From assembly GCA_018806915.1 (NCBI GenBank), contig JAGKQI010000050.1, forward strand, positions 310,001-374,000: a stretch of 64,000 nucleotides of DNA, given 5' to 3'. The notes below the pieces were generated by a model that saw only the letters and a list, made by a program, of their open reading frames with translations, did not search any database and had not been told where the DNA came from. Below are positions 30,494 to 41,516 of the stretch, piece after piece. Both the position numbers and the translations under genes were made by a program. This stretch comes from Phytophthora colocasiae (lineage: Eukaryota; Oomycota; Peronosporomycetes; Peronosporales; Peronosporaceae). Position 1 is the first letter of the stretch; every line of letters begins with the position of its first letter.

Positions 30494-30957
30494 CTGAATC
30501 TGTTACTGTGATAACATCAGTTGGCATTAGCACTTTCCCAAATGTGCACTTCGCGGTTCATCTGCGAGCTCCGCTGACCTTGAGTAACACTTTTCTTTCT
30601 TTTCTTTTCATCTTGCGTGTCGTCTGTGTATGTCGTCGCGACGCTTTTGTTGCGTTCTGTGGCCTTGTGTCTCTATCTCGGCTTTCCTTACACTCGCTAT
30701 TCACTGCTGCACCTGGCTTCGCGGTCTTGGCGGAGTCTTGGCCGTCGTGGTCTTGGTGCCGTTTCGGCTCACCTGGTTTTGTGGTTTTGTGGGTTGCTGG
30801 GTTTGTGTGTTGCTGGTTTTGTGTGTTGCTGGTTTTAGGGTTGCTGGGTTTGTGTGTTGCTGGTTTTGTGTGTGTTTGTGGGTTTGTGGTGTGTGTGTTG
30901 AATGTGTGTTGGTGTCAATGTTTGTGTGGGGCGGTAGGGTGCGTAGTTTGTTGTCAT

Positions 30958-31030
30958 GGGGATGTAGCTCAAATGGTAGAGCGCTCGCTTAGCATGCGAG
31001 AGGTACAGGGATCGATACCCTGCTTCTCCA
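30958..31030 (+). tRNA. tRNA-Ala (AGC), copy 11
   Basis: Identical to copy 1; its 5' flank has two extra G (GTGTGGGGCGG); 571 bp to the next start. Confidence 0.95.
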
Positions 31031-31528
31031 CTGAATCTGTTACTGTGATAACATCAGTTGGCATTAGCACTTTCCCAAATGTGCACTTCGCGGTTCATCT
31101 GCGAGCTCCGCTGACCTTGAGTAACACTTTTCTTTCTTTTCTTTTCATCTTGCGTGTCGTCTGTGTATGTCGTCGCGACGCTTTTGTTGCGTTCTGTGGC
31201 CTTGTGTCTCTGTCTCGGCTTTCCTTACACTCGCTATTCACTGCTGCACCTGGCTTCGCGGTCTTGGCGGAGTCTTGGCTGTCGTGGAGTTGGTGCCGTT
31301 TCGGCTCACCTGGTTTTGTGGTTTTGTGGGTTGCTGGGTTTGTGTGTTGCTGGTTTTGTGTGTTGCTGGTTTTAGGGTTGCTGGGTTTGTGTGTTGCTGG
31401 TTTTGTGTGTGTTGCTGGTTTTGTGTGTGTTGCTGGTTTTGTGTGTGTTTGTGTGTTTGTGGTGTGTGTGTTGAATGTGTGTTGGTGTCAATGTTTGTGA
31501 GGCGGTAGGGTGCGTAGTTTGTTGTCAT

Positions 31529-31601
31529 GGGGATGTAGCTCAAATGGTAGAGCGCTCGCTTAGCATGCGAGAGGTACAGGGATCGATACCCTGCTTCTCC
31601 A
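31529..31601 (+). tRNA. tRNA-Ala (AGC), copy 12
   Basis: Identical to copy 1; preceded by a hybrid minisatellite that joins features of both unit types; 556 bp to the next start. Confidence 0.95.
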
Positions 31602-32084
31602 CTGAATCTGTTACTGTGATAACATCAGTTGGCATTAGCACTTTCCCAAATGTGCACTTCGCGGTTCATCTGCGAGCTCCGCTGACCTTGAGTAACACTT
31701 TTCTTTCTTTTCTTTTCATCTTGCGTGTCGTCTGTGTATGTCGTCGCGACGCTTTTGTTGCGTTCTGTGGCCTTGTGTCTCTGTCTCGGCTTTCCTTACA
31801 CTCGCTATTCACTGCTGCACCTGGCTTCGCGGTCTTGGCGGAGTCTTGGCCGTCGTGGCCTTGGTGCCGTTTCGGCTCACCTGGTTTTGAGGTTTTGTGT
31901 GTTACTGGGTTTGTGTGTTGCTGGGTTTGTGTGTTGCTGGTTTTGTGTGTGTTGCTGGTTTTGTGTGTGTTGCTGGTTTTGTGTGTTGCTGGTTTTGTGT
32001 GTGTTTGTGTGTTTGTGGTGTGTGTGTTGAATGTGTGTTGGTGTCAATGTTTGTGTGGCGGTAGGGTGCGTAGTTTGTTGTCAT

Positions 32085-32157
32085 GGGGATGTAGCTCAAA
32101 TGGTAGAGCGCTCGCTTAGCATGCGAGAGGTACAGGGATCGATACCCTGCTTCTCCA
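32085..32157 (+). tRNA. tRNA-Ala (AGC), copy 13
   Basis: Identical to copy 1; 535 bp to the next start. Confidence 0.95.
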
Positions 32158-32619
32158 CTGAATCTGTTACTGTGATAACATCAGTTGGCATTAGCACTTT
32201 CCCAAATGTGCACTTCGCGGTTCATCTGCGAGCTCCGCTGACCTTGAGTAACACTTTTCTTTCTTTTCTTTTCATCTTGCGTGTCGTCTGTGTATGTCGT
32301 CGCGACGCTTTTGTTGCGTTCTGTGGCCTTGTGTCTCTGTCTCGGCTTTCCTTACACTCGCTATTCACTGCTGCACCTGGCTTCGCGGTCTTGGCGGAGT
32401 CTTGGCCGTCGTGGTCTTGGTGCCGTTTCGGCTCACCTGGTTTTGTGGTTTTGTGGGTTGCTGGGTTTGTGTGTTGCTGGTTTTGTGTGTTGCTGGTTTT
32501 AGGGTTGCTGGGTTTGTGTGTTGCTGGTTTTGTGTGTGTTTGTGTGTTTGTGGTGTGTGTGTTGAATGTGTGTTGGTGTCAATGTTTGTGTGGCGGTAGG
32601 GTGCGTAGTTTGTTGTCAT

Positions 32620-32692
32620 GGGGATGTAGCTCAAATGGTAGAGCGCTCGCTTAGCATGCGAGAGGTACAGGGATCGATACCCTGCTTCTCCA
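32620..32692 (+). tRNA. tRNA-Ala (AGC), copy 14
   Basis: Identical to copy 1; 535 bp to the next start. Confidence 0.95.
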
Positions 32693-33154
32693 CTGAATCT
32701 GTTACTGTGATAACATCAGTTGGCATTAGCACTTTCCCAAATGTGCACTTCGCGGTTCATCTGCGAGCTCCGCTGACCTTGAGTAACACTTTTCTTTCTT
32801 TTCTTTTCATCTTGCGTGTCGTCTGTGTATGTCGTCGCGACGCTTTTGTTGCGTTCTGTGGCCTTGTGTCTCTATCTCGGCTTTCCTTACACTCGCTATT
32901 CACTGCTGCACCTGGCTTCGCGGTCTTGGCGGAGTCTTGGCCGTCGTGGTCTTGGTGCCGTTTCGGCTCACCTGGTTTTGTGGTTTTGTGGGTTGCTGGG
33001 TTTGTGTGTTGCTGGTTTTGTGTGTTGCTGGTTTTAGGGTTGCTGGGTTTGTGTGTTGCTGGTTTTGTGTGTGTTTGTGGGTTTGTGGTGTGTGTGTTGA
33101 ATGTGTGTTGGTGTCAATGTTTGTGTGGCGGTAGGGTGCGTAGTTTGTTGTCAT

Positions 33155-33227
33155 GGGGATGTAGCTCAAATGGTAGAGCGCTCGCTTAGCATGCGAGAGG
33201 TACAGGGATCGATACCCTGCTTCTCCA
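33155..33227 (+). tRNA. tRNA-Ala (AGC), copy 15
   Basis: Identical to copy 1; the following unit is 16 bp shorter (519 bp) by loss of one minisatellite step. Confidence 0.95.
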
Positions 33228-33673
33228 CTGAATCTGTTACTGTGATAACATCAGTTGGCATTAGCACTTTCCCAAATGTGCACTTCGCGGTTCATCTGCG
33301 AGCTCCGCTGACCTTGAGTAACACTTTTCTTTCTTTTCTTTTCATCTTGCGTGTCGTCTGTGTATGTCGTCGCGACGCTTTTGTTGCGTTCTGTGGCCTT
33401 GTGTCTCTATCTCGGCTTTCCTTACACTCGCTATTCACTGCTGCACCTGGCTTCGCGGTCTTGGCGGAGTCTTGGCCGTCGTGGTCTTGGTGCCGTTTCG
33501 GCTCACCTGGTTTTGTGGTTTTGTGTGTTGCTGGTTTTGTGTGTTGCTGGTTTTAGGGTTGCTGGGTTTGTGTGTTGCTGGTTTTGTGTGTGTTTGTGGG
33601 TTTGTGGTGTGTGTGTTGAATGTGTGTTGGTGTCAATGTTTGTGAGGCGGTAGGGTGCGTAGTTTGTTGTCAT

Positions 33674-33746
33674 GGGGATGTAGCTCAAATGGTAGAGCGC
33701 TCGCTTAGCATGCGAGAGGTACAGGGATCGATACCCTGCTTCTCCA
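33674..33746 (+). tRNA. tRNA-Ala (AGC), copy 16
   Basis: Identical to copy 1; the 3' flank has GGCATTGGCAC in place of GGCATTAGCAC; 535 bp to the next start. Confidence 0.95.
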
Positions 33747-34208
33747 CTGAATCTGTTACTGTGATAACATCAGTTGGCATTGGCACTTTCCCAAATGTGC
33801 ACTTCGCGGTTCATCTGCGAGCTCCGCTGACCTTGAGTAACACTTTTCTTTCTTTTCTTTTCATCTTGCGTGTCGTCTGTGTATGTCGTCGCGACGCTTT
33901 TGTTGCGTTCTGTGGCCTTGTGTCTCTATCTCGGCTTTCCTTACACTCGCTATTCACTGCTGCACCTGGCTTCGCGGTCTTGGCGGAGTCTTGGCCGTCG
34001 TGGTCTTGGTGCCGTTTCGGCTCACCTGGTTTTGTGGTTTTGTGGGTTGCTGGGTTTGTGTGTTGCTGGTTTTGTGTGTTGCTGGTTTTAGGGTTGCTGG
34101 GTTTGTGTGTTGCTGGTTTTGTGTGTGTTTGTGGGTTTGTGGTGTGTGTGTTGAATGTGTGTTGGTGTCAATGTTTGTGAGGCGGTAGGGTGCGTAGTTT
34201 GTTGTCAT

Positions 34209-34281
34209 GGGGATGTAGCTCAAATGGTAGAGCGCTCGCTTAGCATGCGAGAGGTACAGGGATCGATACCCTGCTTCTCCA
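34209..34281 (+). tRNA. tRNA-Ala (AGC), copy 17
   Basis: Identical to copy 1; 535 bp to the next start. Confidence 0.95.
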
Positions 34282-34743
34282 CTGAATCTGTTACTGTGAT
34301 AACATCAGTTGGCATTAGCACTTTCCCAAATGTGCACTTCGCGGTTCATCTGCGAGCTCCGCTGACCTTGAGTAACACTTTTCTTTCTTTTCTTTTCATC
34401 TTGCGTGTCGTCTGTGTATGTCGTCGCGACGCTTTTGTTGCGTTCTGTGGCCTTGTGTCTCTATCTCGGCTTTCCTTACACTCGCTATTCACTGCTGCAC
34501 CTGGCTTCGCGGTCTTGGCGGAGTCTTGGCCGTCGTGGTCTTGGTGCCGTTTCAGCTCACCTGGTTTTGTGGTTTTGTGGGTTGCTGGGTTTGTGTGTTG
34601 CTGGTTTTGTGTGTTGCTGGTTTTAGGGTTGCTGGGTTTGTGTGTTGCTGGTTTTGTGTGTGTTTGTGGGTTTGTGGTGTGTGTGTTGAATGTGTGTTGG
34701 TGTCAATGTTTGTGTGGCGGTAGGGTGCGTAGTTTGTTGTCAT

Positions 34744-34816
34744 GGGGATGTAGCTCAAATGGTAGAGCGCTCGCTTAGCATGCGAGAGGTACAGGGATCG
34801 ATACCCTGCTTCTCCA
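34744..34816 (+). tRNA. tRNA-Ala (AGC), copy 18
   Basis: Identical to copy 1; last tRNA before the gypsy-1 copy C/gypsy-2 block. Confidence 0.95.
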
Positions 34817-35536
34817 CTGAATCTGTTACTGTGATAACATCAGTTGGCATTAGCACTTTCCCAAATGTGCACTTCGCGGTTCATCTGCGAGCTCCGCTGA
34901 CCTTGAGTAACACTTTTCTTTCTTTTCTTTTCATCTTGCGTGTCGTCTGTGTATGTCGTCGCGACGCTTTTGTTGCGTTCTGTGGCCTTGTGTCTCTGTC
35001 TCGGCTTTCCTTACACTCGCTATTCACTGCTGCACCTGGCTTCGCGGTCTTGGCGGAGTCTTGGCCGTCGTGGTCTTGGTGCCGTTTCGGCTCACCTGGT
35101 TTTGTGGTTTTGTGGGTTGCTGGGTTTGTGTGTTGCTGGTTTTGTGTGTTGCTGGTTTTGTGGGTTGCTGGGTTTGTGTGTTGCTGATTTTGTGGTTTTG
35201 TGCCATCGCTCTCTGTCGCGCATGTGTTGTTGAAGCGTACGAGCGTACGCTTCTCCCAGTTGATCACCGGGTCATGCCGTGCAAGCCACGGCATGCCTAA
35301 TACCAAGTCGAACTTATCGTCTAGATCCAAGACGATAAGATCTTCTACAAACGTCCTTCGTTTGTAAGAGAAGCGCACACGGACTACGCGCTTCTCAGTC
35401 CTCACGGTGGCACCTGTTGCCAACCGCACCTCCAACACGCCGCGAGGCGTGTCGGCCTCTTCGAAGTCAAGCCTTCGAAGGCTTCCCTGTCGAACAAAGT
35501 TGTTCGACGCGCCCGAGTCCACTAGGGCACGAAGAG

Positions 35537-35948
35537 TGCAGCGGGGCTGCGTAGGTGTGCACGGCACAGAGGAAGTTGGGTTGACTCGTAGAGTCCTGCT
35601 TGCAAGGCACTAGCCTTCGGTTCTATACAAGAACCAAGTAGTCCACTAAATACGGGACTCTCACAATCAGTGTCCCTATAATAAAGGAACTAACACTAAT
35701 TATGTAAAATGCAAACTGATTTTTATTTATTTTATTGCCCTAATCCTGAATGTAACGGATTTAGTATCTAACATACTAAATCCTAATCAAATGTAATGTG
35801 TGGCTCTGAGCTAACAGCCAGCAACTGGCTACATATGTGACGTGTGAGAAACACTATGTGTTGTACACGGATCTGTGACTTGTGACCTGGATGGTGTATA
35901 CCACACCTATTGTAGCCAAGGCGCGCAGCGCCGTGTAACCCCGTTACA
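35537..35948 (-). repeat. Gypsy-2 copy 1 3' LTR (412 bp)
   Basis: Matches 43000-43411 with no difference found on reading, which points to a recent insertion. Confidence 0.9.
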
Positions 35949-35960
35949 CCCTCCCCCACC
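35949..35960 (-). other. Gypsy-2 polypurine tract
   Basis: Minus strand GGTGGGGGAGGG directly before the 3' LTR, the expected site of plus-strand DNA priming. Confidence 0.75.
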
Positions 35961-36242
35961 AAACCGTGGATACGGAGTATCTACAACTGTAGACATAACT
36001 GCCTTGTCAAGGCCTGTCACCGGCAACTTTCCGATAAAAGAAATCTCTCAACGAGGTGCGCGGGTGCGCTGGCTCAACGAGCACATTCTCCAATTCTCCC
36101 CAGCGAGCCAACCGCTCCTGAGGTGTCCAGTGACCAGGCGTCTACGCCCCAGCGCCTCAGCGCTTTCCGGTCTGAGCCCTCGGCTCCTCTCACGCTCTCC
36201 GATTCGGAGTATTTCACGGCGTCTCGCCTTCGCTACGGAGCG

Positions 36243-38018
36243 ATGTTCAAGGCCAGCCCGACGTCAAGTGGTAGCGGTGGCTCACCCTTCGAGTACACGA
36301 CAGCGTCGCCGACGCGCGACCCACGTCGCTCTCCTACAGAGGAAGGCGAGGTCGAAGTGGACTACGAGGAGTCCGAACAGGGCGATGCCCATGCGTCTCC
36401 TGCTCCTGCGAGCCCTCGGACGCCCCGATCTGAGCTGCGCTCTCCACGCGATCCGCGTCGGTACTCAATTCCTCGGCAGCTGCGGCAGCCCAATCCGTTC
36501 CCGGAGGGACCTTCGAGCCTCGTGCTCAACGCGTTGCGCAACGCACCACCGCTTCCTGCTCGCGATGAGCCAGAGTCACTCAAGGGAGTCGAAGACGCGA
36601 TCACCAACCCTCTGGATGAGGCACAGGAGGCTTCCCTGAGCGGTGCTCCAGAGTCACGTCGACCGGTCCAACGGGACATCGTGGGGACTTCGTCGCGGCG
36701 CGACTACGGCTTCGAGCCTCGCGACCCTGCCGAGCAGGTGAAGCAGTTGATGGCGCAGCCAAACCTGCATGGTTACGCCATAGGCAATCCTCCACGTACG
36801 GTGGCTGAGACTCAGCAGCGACAGGGGCTCCATGAGCGTTTCCTGACCCCGCAGGTGTGCACACTCGCCGAGTATCGGCAACGCTTAGATAAGCAACGGC
36901 GACGGGAGTCTGTGCCTCAGATGAGGACTTATCCACTCCTGCTCCAAACCGGAGAGACCACCCGGGACTACATGGTCCATGTGGCCACCTGGGCCGAGGC
37001 TTCACGGAAGCTCGCGTCGTTTGACCGGCTCATGGAGAGCTGCGCCGAGGTGGACGTCCGCCTCGCCCGAGGTCTACTCTTCCAGTACGCGAAGATACGC
37101 GTGCGGCCCGGCCGCTTTCCTCGTCACACGACGGCAGTGGCTCCCGCCTCTCAGGCCACTATCCCTGCTTCGCAGGATGCTCCTTCAGTCTCCGAGGGAG
37201 ACTCGCTGGCTGTGCCAGCCACGGACCAGAGCCTGAGCTCGGCTGCTAGTCCGTCAGCTTCTCACACTAGTGGTGAGAAGCGGGTGTCGACCGAGTGGTC
37301 GACCTCGAGCCCTTCGGGCGCCCCCGATCTTCGCGATCAAAAGCGTCCACGACGTCAGGGCAGTCCTGCCTCAGGGACCCTTCAAACTCCCACGAGTTTT
37401 GGGAATGAGGATATCCACGCCACTTCACCAGATACTGGTTTTGACTACGGTGGCGACGCCGCGCCATCAGGCGCTCCACGTGGTAGTGGGGAGTCCCCTG
37501 CTCATCGAGCAACGGCGGAGGAGGCCGATTCGCTGCGGAACGCCGTACTCGATGAGTGTGACGAGCGCTATTTGTCGCATCGCGCCTGGTACCAACTCGA
37601 TCACTCGATCGGTACTCTCCGGAGTCAGACTCAGTCCCTTCAAGGGAACGTCGAGAGTGTTTGGCATTCGCATGCCCGTCTCGCTCATGACATGGAGGAG
37701 ATTGAAAGCCGGATGGCTTGGCTCGAAGGTCCTCAGTCCCTGACTGCTCGCCTGCACCAGCAGGAGCTTCAGCTCGCTGAGTTGCGAGGTCAGGTGACGT
37801 TGCTGCTGCAGATGACGCAGCCTGGGCACGTGTCGTCGGTGCCAGCGCCTCCGCGCTCACCCCGCGGGGTCCCGATATGGCTTAAGCAAGCCGACGTAGA
37901 ACACCGGGTGTGTTCGCATCCGCTTTGGCAAGTCAAGCGTGTATGCCAGGCCCTTCTTGGCCACGACCGTAAATGGTCCGATGAAACGCGGACGCAATTT
38001 CGTCTTAAAGACATTTGA
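36243..38018 (+). CDS. Antisense ORF in gypsy-2 copy 1, coiled-coil protein of unknown function
   Basis: On the strand opposite to the element's own genes a frame stays open from 35916, inside the 3' LTR, to 38018. The first ATG is at 36243 (591 codons); GTG at 36123 would add 40 residues. The N-terminal 150 residues are Pro/Ser/Arg-rich. The middle (about 36700-37130) looks globular, with LAEYRQRLDKQRRRESV, YMVHVATWAEASRKL and RLARGLLFQYAKI. About 37590-37840 lies a heptad-like stretch (LQGNVESVWHSHARLAHDM, EIESRMAWLEG) predicted as coiled coil by eye. It overlaps, antisense, the chromodomain and the end of integrase. I do not recognise a family. Whether it is translated is unknown; copy 2 has it broken by indels. 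Confidence 0.5.
   Translation: MFKASPTSSGSGGSPFEYTTASPTRDPRRSPTEEGEVEVDYEESEQGDAHASPAPASPRTPRSELRSPRDPRRYSIPRQLRQPNPFPEGPSSLVLNALRNAPPLPARDEPESLKGVEDAITNPLDEAQEASLSGAPESRRPVQRDIVGTSSRRDYGFEPRDPAEQVKQLMAQPNLHGYAIGNPPRTVAETQQRQGLHERFLTPQVCTLAEYRQRLDKQRRRESVPQMRTYPLLLQTGETTRDYMVHVATWAEASRKLASFDRLMESCAEVDVRLARGLLFQYAKIRVRPGRFPRHTTAVAPASQATIPASQDAPSVSEGDSLAVPATDQSLSSAASPSASHTSGEKRVSTEWSTSSPSGAPDLRDQKRPRRQGSPASGTLQTPTSFGNEDIHATSPDTGFDYGGDAAPSGAPRGSGESPAHRATAEEADSLRNAVLDECDERYLSHRAWYQLDHSIGTLRSQTQSLQGNVESVWHSHARLAHDMEEIESRMAWLEGPQSLTARLHQQELQLAELRGQVTLLLQMTQPGHVSSVPAPPRSPRGVPIWLKQADVEHRVCSHPLWQVKRVCQALLGHDRKWSDETRTQFRLKDI
37267..37860 (-). pseudogene. Gypsy-2 copy 1 chromodomain region
   Basis: 197 codons in the -1 frame relative to integrase. 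Residues 125-175 form a chromodomain: HYHVERLMARRRHRSQNQYL, VKWRGYPHSQNSWEFEGSL. Chromodomains at the integrase C-terminus define chromoviruses and steer insertion to marked chromatin. Between integrase and chromodomain is a TGA at 37857-37859 that both gypsy-2 copies share. The linker of about 120 residues is unusually long. Confidence 0.75.
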
Positions 38019-38753
38019 CACTGCATGTGTAGGTAGGTTCTTAGCGTTTAATAAAACCTGGTCACCGACCTTAAATTCCCATACATTGCTTCTACCTTTT
38101 GTATCCGCTTGTTCCTTCTGAACGTCTTGGCTTTCAGCCATCGCGTCACGTACACGGCGTAATACGCTCAATCTCACCGAGAGGAAGTCATCGACTTGTT
38201 TACGCACAGCAGAAGGGCTGATATCAGCAAGCTCGGAGTCGAGCGACGGCACAGCCTCTCCCCCACCAAGCCCAAGGCTACCGCGTGGCGGAGTGAGCGG
38301 AACGCGCGGGTGCGCAAGGCCGTTCACGTAGAACGGGGTGAAGCCTGTCGAGGCATGCACCGCATTGTTCATGGAGAACTCAACGAGAGGGAGCATAGCG
38401 CTCCAACGCTTCGGCGTTTCAGCGCATACGCTGCGGAGGATGTCCTCCAGAACGCGGTTCACGCGTTCGGTCTGACCGTCGGTCTGCGGATGGTCCGCCG
38501 TGGACATGTCCAGTCGAGTGCCCAGCACCTTGAAGACGGACGTCCAGAAGTGACCCGTGAAACGGGGATCTCGATCCGAGACAATGGTCTCAGGCAGCCC
38601 ATGCTGGCGGAAGACCCGATCGATGAAGATCGTCGCTGTACCAGCACCATCGACGGTGTCCGGCACAGCCGCTAGATGAGCCATCTTGCTCAGACGGTCA
38701 ACAAAGACCACCACGCCCGTGTTGCCTGCCGAGTCCTTCGGCAGGCCAAACAC
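37857..38753 (-). pseudogene. Gypsy-2 copy 1 integrase core and C-terminal domain
   Basis: Encodes the DDE core: VFVDRLSKMAHLAAV (first Asp), TIVSDRDPRFTGHFW (second Asp) and HPQTDGQTERVNRVLEDILR (Glu block). The region KVGDQVLLNAKNLP and LRPRFIGPFTVV is the GPF/Y module of chromovirus-type integrases. The upstream end is separated from the zinc-finger domain by a stop and a one-base insertion near 38755 that copy 2 does not have. It ends LKPYRDPAG, TGA. Confidence 0.85.
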
Positions 38754-38765
38754 TAAAGTCCATAC

Positions 38766-39839
38766 TTATGGACTGCCAACACCCAGAGGGTACAGGTAAG
38801 CTCGCCAAGGCGCAGCCGCATGCGGCGAGGGTTTAACCCGCTGACACGTCTCGCACGTGCGCACATATGTGCTGACCCACTTGTACATCTTCGGCCACCA
38901 GTACATGGAGCTCACCGAGCCGTACGTCTTCTCGCGACCGAGGTGGCCGCCTGTGGGTGTGTCGTGAGCCTCATAGAGGATACGGTACTTCAGATCCTCA
39001 TCGTGAGGAACTACCACTCGTGGTGGGTCATCCTGACCCGTGCTGTAGTACAGCAGACCGCCTTCCAGGCTGTAGCGTTGGAGTCTCGCCTTTAGGCGTC
39101 GTGACAGAGTCACCTTTGAGTCTTTAAACTCATCGCTCCCCAGAGCTTGGAGCAACGCGACACAAGAGTCGTCCTGAGCGTACGCTGCTCGAACCATGTC
39201 CGTCACGGACGACGTCACCGAGGTGACATGAGATAACTCATAGTCCGGGCGACGTGATAACGCGTCAGCGAGGACGTTCTGCCTGCCAGGCTTGTACTTC
39301 ACCTCGAAGTTATACTCCGCAAAGAAGGAGAGCCATCGGGCCATCCTCTGCGAGAGGTGAGGCGACTGCGTCGCTGTGCGTAGTGACGCATGATCCGTGT
39401 AGATCACAAACGGCTTGGAGCCGAGCAGGTGAACCCTGAATTTGACGAGAGCGTACTTCATCGCAAGTAGCTCCTTGTCATGAACTGGATAGTTCTTCTC
39501 AGCAGCCTTGAGCTGTCGCGACTCAAACGCAATGACGCGTTCGCGCCCTTCGGCGTCCGCTTGTAGCAAAGCACTGCCGATGGCAAAGTCCGAGGCGTCA
39601 CAGACGACAATAAACGGACGAGCGGGGTCTGGCAGCGCCAGTATCGGTGCCTGAAGCAGGCTATCCTTGATACAAGTGAACGCATTCTCGTGCTCGGCAC
39701 GCCATACCCACTCGGCATCCTTCTTAAGGAGATCCGTCAGTGGCCGAGCCAACTCAGCGTAGTTCTCGCTGTACTTGTGCAAGTAGTTGGCCAAACCCAG
39801 CCACTTACGCAAGTCCTTCTGGTTCAAGGAACCGGCCAA
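38766..39839 (-). pseudogene. Gypsy-2 copy 1 RT thumb, RNase H and integrase zinc finger
   Basis: 357 codons: RT connection (LRKWLGLANYLHKYSENYAE, LARPLTDLLKKD), the retroviral-type RNase H with VCDASDFAIGSALLQ, the Glu helix HDKELLAMKYALVKF, YTDHASLR and the NVLADALSRRPD end, then the HHCC zinc finger (H..TPTGGHLGREKT, CETCQRVKPSPH). All RNase H catalytic acidic residues are visible. A frameshift near 39830 separates it from the RT body. Confidence 0.85.
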
Positions 39840-40474
39840 TCCACAATGACCTTGACCTTTGCTGGATCAGCACGAAGGCCATGCTTCCCAATGAAGCACC
39901 CTAGGAAGGGGATTTCTTCCGCGCCAAAGACGCACTTGTCTGCGTTGGCGTACAGCTTGTTCGTGCGCATGCACTCGAGCACAGCTCTCACGTGTTCCAC
40001 GTGCACCTCAACGTCAGTCTTGCCGTATTCGGCCTGACTGTGGACGAACACGTCGTCAAAGTACGTTTGTGCGAATGCCCGTAGGGGCCTGAACAGCTGC
40101 GTCACTGGACGATTGAACGTTGCGGGCGCGTTCGAGAGCCCTTGGGGCATGACGAGCCACTCCCAGAGCATACCGCTCGGGGTGCTCACCGCTGTAAGCG
40201 GAATATCACTGGCTCGCATGAGCAGCTGATAGTACCCATCGACTAAGTCGAGTGCACTGTACATGGTGCAACCCACCATGTTGTTCTGAAGAACATCCTT
40301 CCTAGGAATCGGCGTCTGCGCCGGAATCGTGGCAGTGTTGAGCTTGTTAAAAGCGTGAACGATACGCCACTTGCCATTCGGCTTTCTGACACAGAACGTT
40401 GGCGCGGAATGCGGAGACTTGCTCTCGCGCACGAGACCCGCCGCGTGCTTCGCTTTTACGGAAGAAGGCGTCAA
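39824..40474 (-). pseudogene. Gypsy-2 copy 1 reverse transcriptase body
   Basis: 216 codons: FCVRKPNGKWRIVHAFNKLN, MYSALDLVDGYYQLLM (motif A Asp), FVMPQGLSNAPATF-type motif B (here LVMPQGLSNAPATFNR) and the catalytic YFDDVFVHS (motif C). A frameshift close to 40450, where copy 2 has the undisturbed sequence, disconnects it from the RT N-terminus. Confidence 0.85.
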
Positions 40475-41516
40475 TGACGTCGCATTGCTCTTTAGGAAGA
40501 GGCCACTGTCGGGTCACGCAGTACTTAGTTCCGGGAACTAAGTCGATCTCATGACGAACGCCTCGGTCGGGAGGCAGGCCACTCGGTGGTTCCTTCGAGA
40601 CAACGTCTCCATATTCCTTCAGCAAGGAGTGGAAGGGATCCGAGGGATTCTTGAGGATCTCCGATCCACTCCTGGCGTTCAACGCCTTCTTGACTTCGGC
40701 CAAGACGGACTCGTCAACAAGGGACGACGAGTTTAACTCCTCCTCAGGTCGAACGATGACCACCTCGGCGAATTCGCCAGCCTTCAAGGCATCGCCAAAG
40801 TCGGCGAAGGACATCTCTTCTAGCTCAAGGAGCTTGTCAACACTTGGCAAGTCGTCCAGCAGGACACTGCCTTCGGCACTACCGCCCACTCCATCAACCA
40901 GAGTGTATAGCTGCCCACAGCCCTCCGGTGCGTCGGCACTTGACGTCACGGATGACTCAGACGCAGAGCGTCTCGCCCGAAGGGCCTTACGACGTCTTCG
41001 CCTAGCCGAAGATCGTCTACTCGACAGAGTACGTGCCGTCGCACAAGTTTCGGCCTCTCTCGGCCCAGTGTCAGGGACACTCAGCGATCCACTCGGTCGA
41101 CGACCGATGCCGCTCAGCGGAGTACGTGCCGCTGCACAATCAATGACCGTAACAGGTCCAGTGTCAGAGACACTCAGCGATCGACTTGGTCCACGACCAG
41201 TATCACTCGACGGAGTACGTGCCGCCCCACAGTTCACGGCCTGGTAAGGCCCGATGCCATCGGCATCCAGTGACGGTCCATGACCGGCGTCACTCGGGTT
41301 ACGTGAGCTTTGCCCACACGTTGACTCACTGCCAACCAGCGCTATGCGCTCAACAGGGCTGCGATCCTCGCACTCGGTGCTGTCCACTAACTCGGACACA
41401 CCGACTTCCAGCATCATTGCCGACTCGGCTCGATGCTCGCGCCAATAGCGCTTCTGCTTCCTAGCAGAGGTGGGTTCATGACTCGCCAAAGCTCCACTAG
41501 GAGAAGTGCGTAGCAC
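40347..41516 (-). pseudogene. Gypsy-2 copy 1 protease-RT linker and RT N-terminus
   Basis: 389 codons. The first 300 are a Ser/Arg/Ala-rich linker containing a tandem repeat of 31 residues (about 2.5 units at 41045-41300, each with SLSV.DTGP and AARTP). The end is the start of RT: KEPPSGLPPDRGVRHEIDLV, CVTRQWPLPKEQCDVI. A linker of this length between protease and RT is unusual for Ty3/Gypsy elements. Confidence 0.7.

Larger units (their letters stand above)
27561..35202 (+). repeat. tRNA-Ala array, main segment with higher-order repeats
   Basis: Fourteen tRNA genes in 7.6 kb. Two unit types alternate at first: one about 535-538 bp with TTTGTGGTTTTGTGGG and a GGTTTTAGGGTTGCTGG step, and one of 560 bp with TTTGAGGTTTTGTGTG and several GTTTTGTGTGTGTTGCTG steps. 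Positions 28177-29271 and 29272-30366 are nearly identical 1095-bp dimers. After that the shorter type dominates (535-bp spacing). Confidence 0.9.

Noticed and set aside
36362..37005. Minus-strand frames of 105 and 134 codons in the gypsy-2 3' region
   Set aside because: Short, in different frames, without motif; they appear to be shadows of the antisense ORF.
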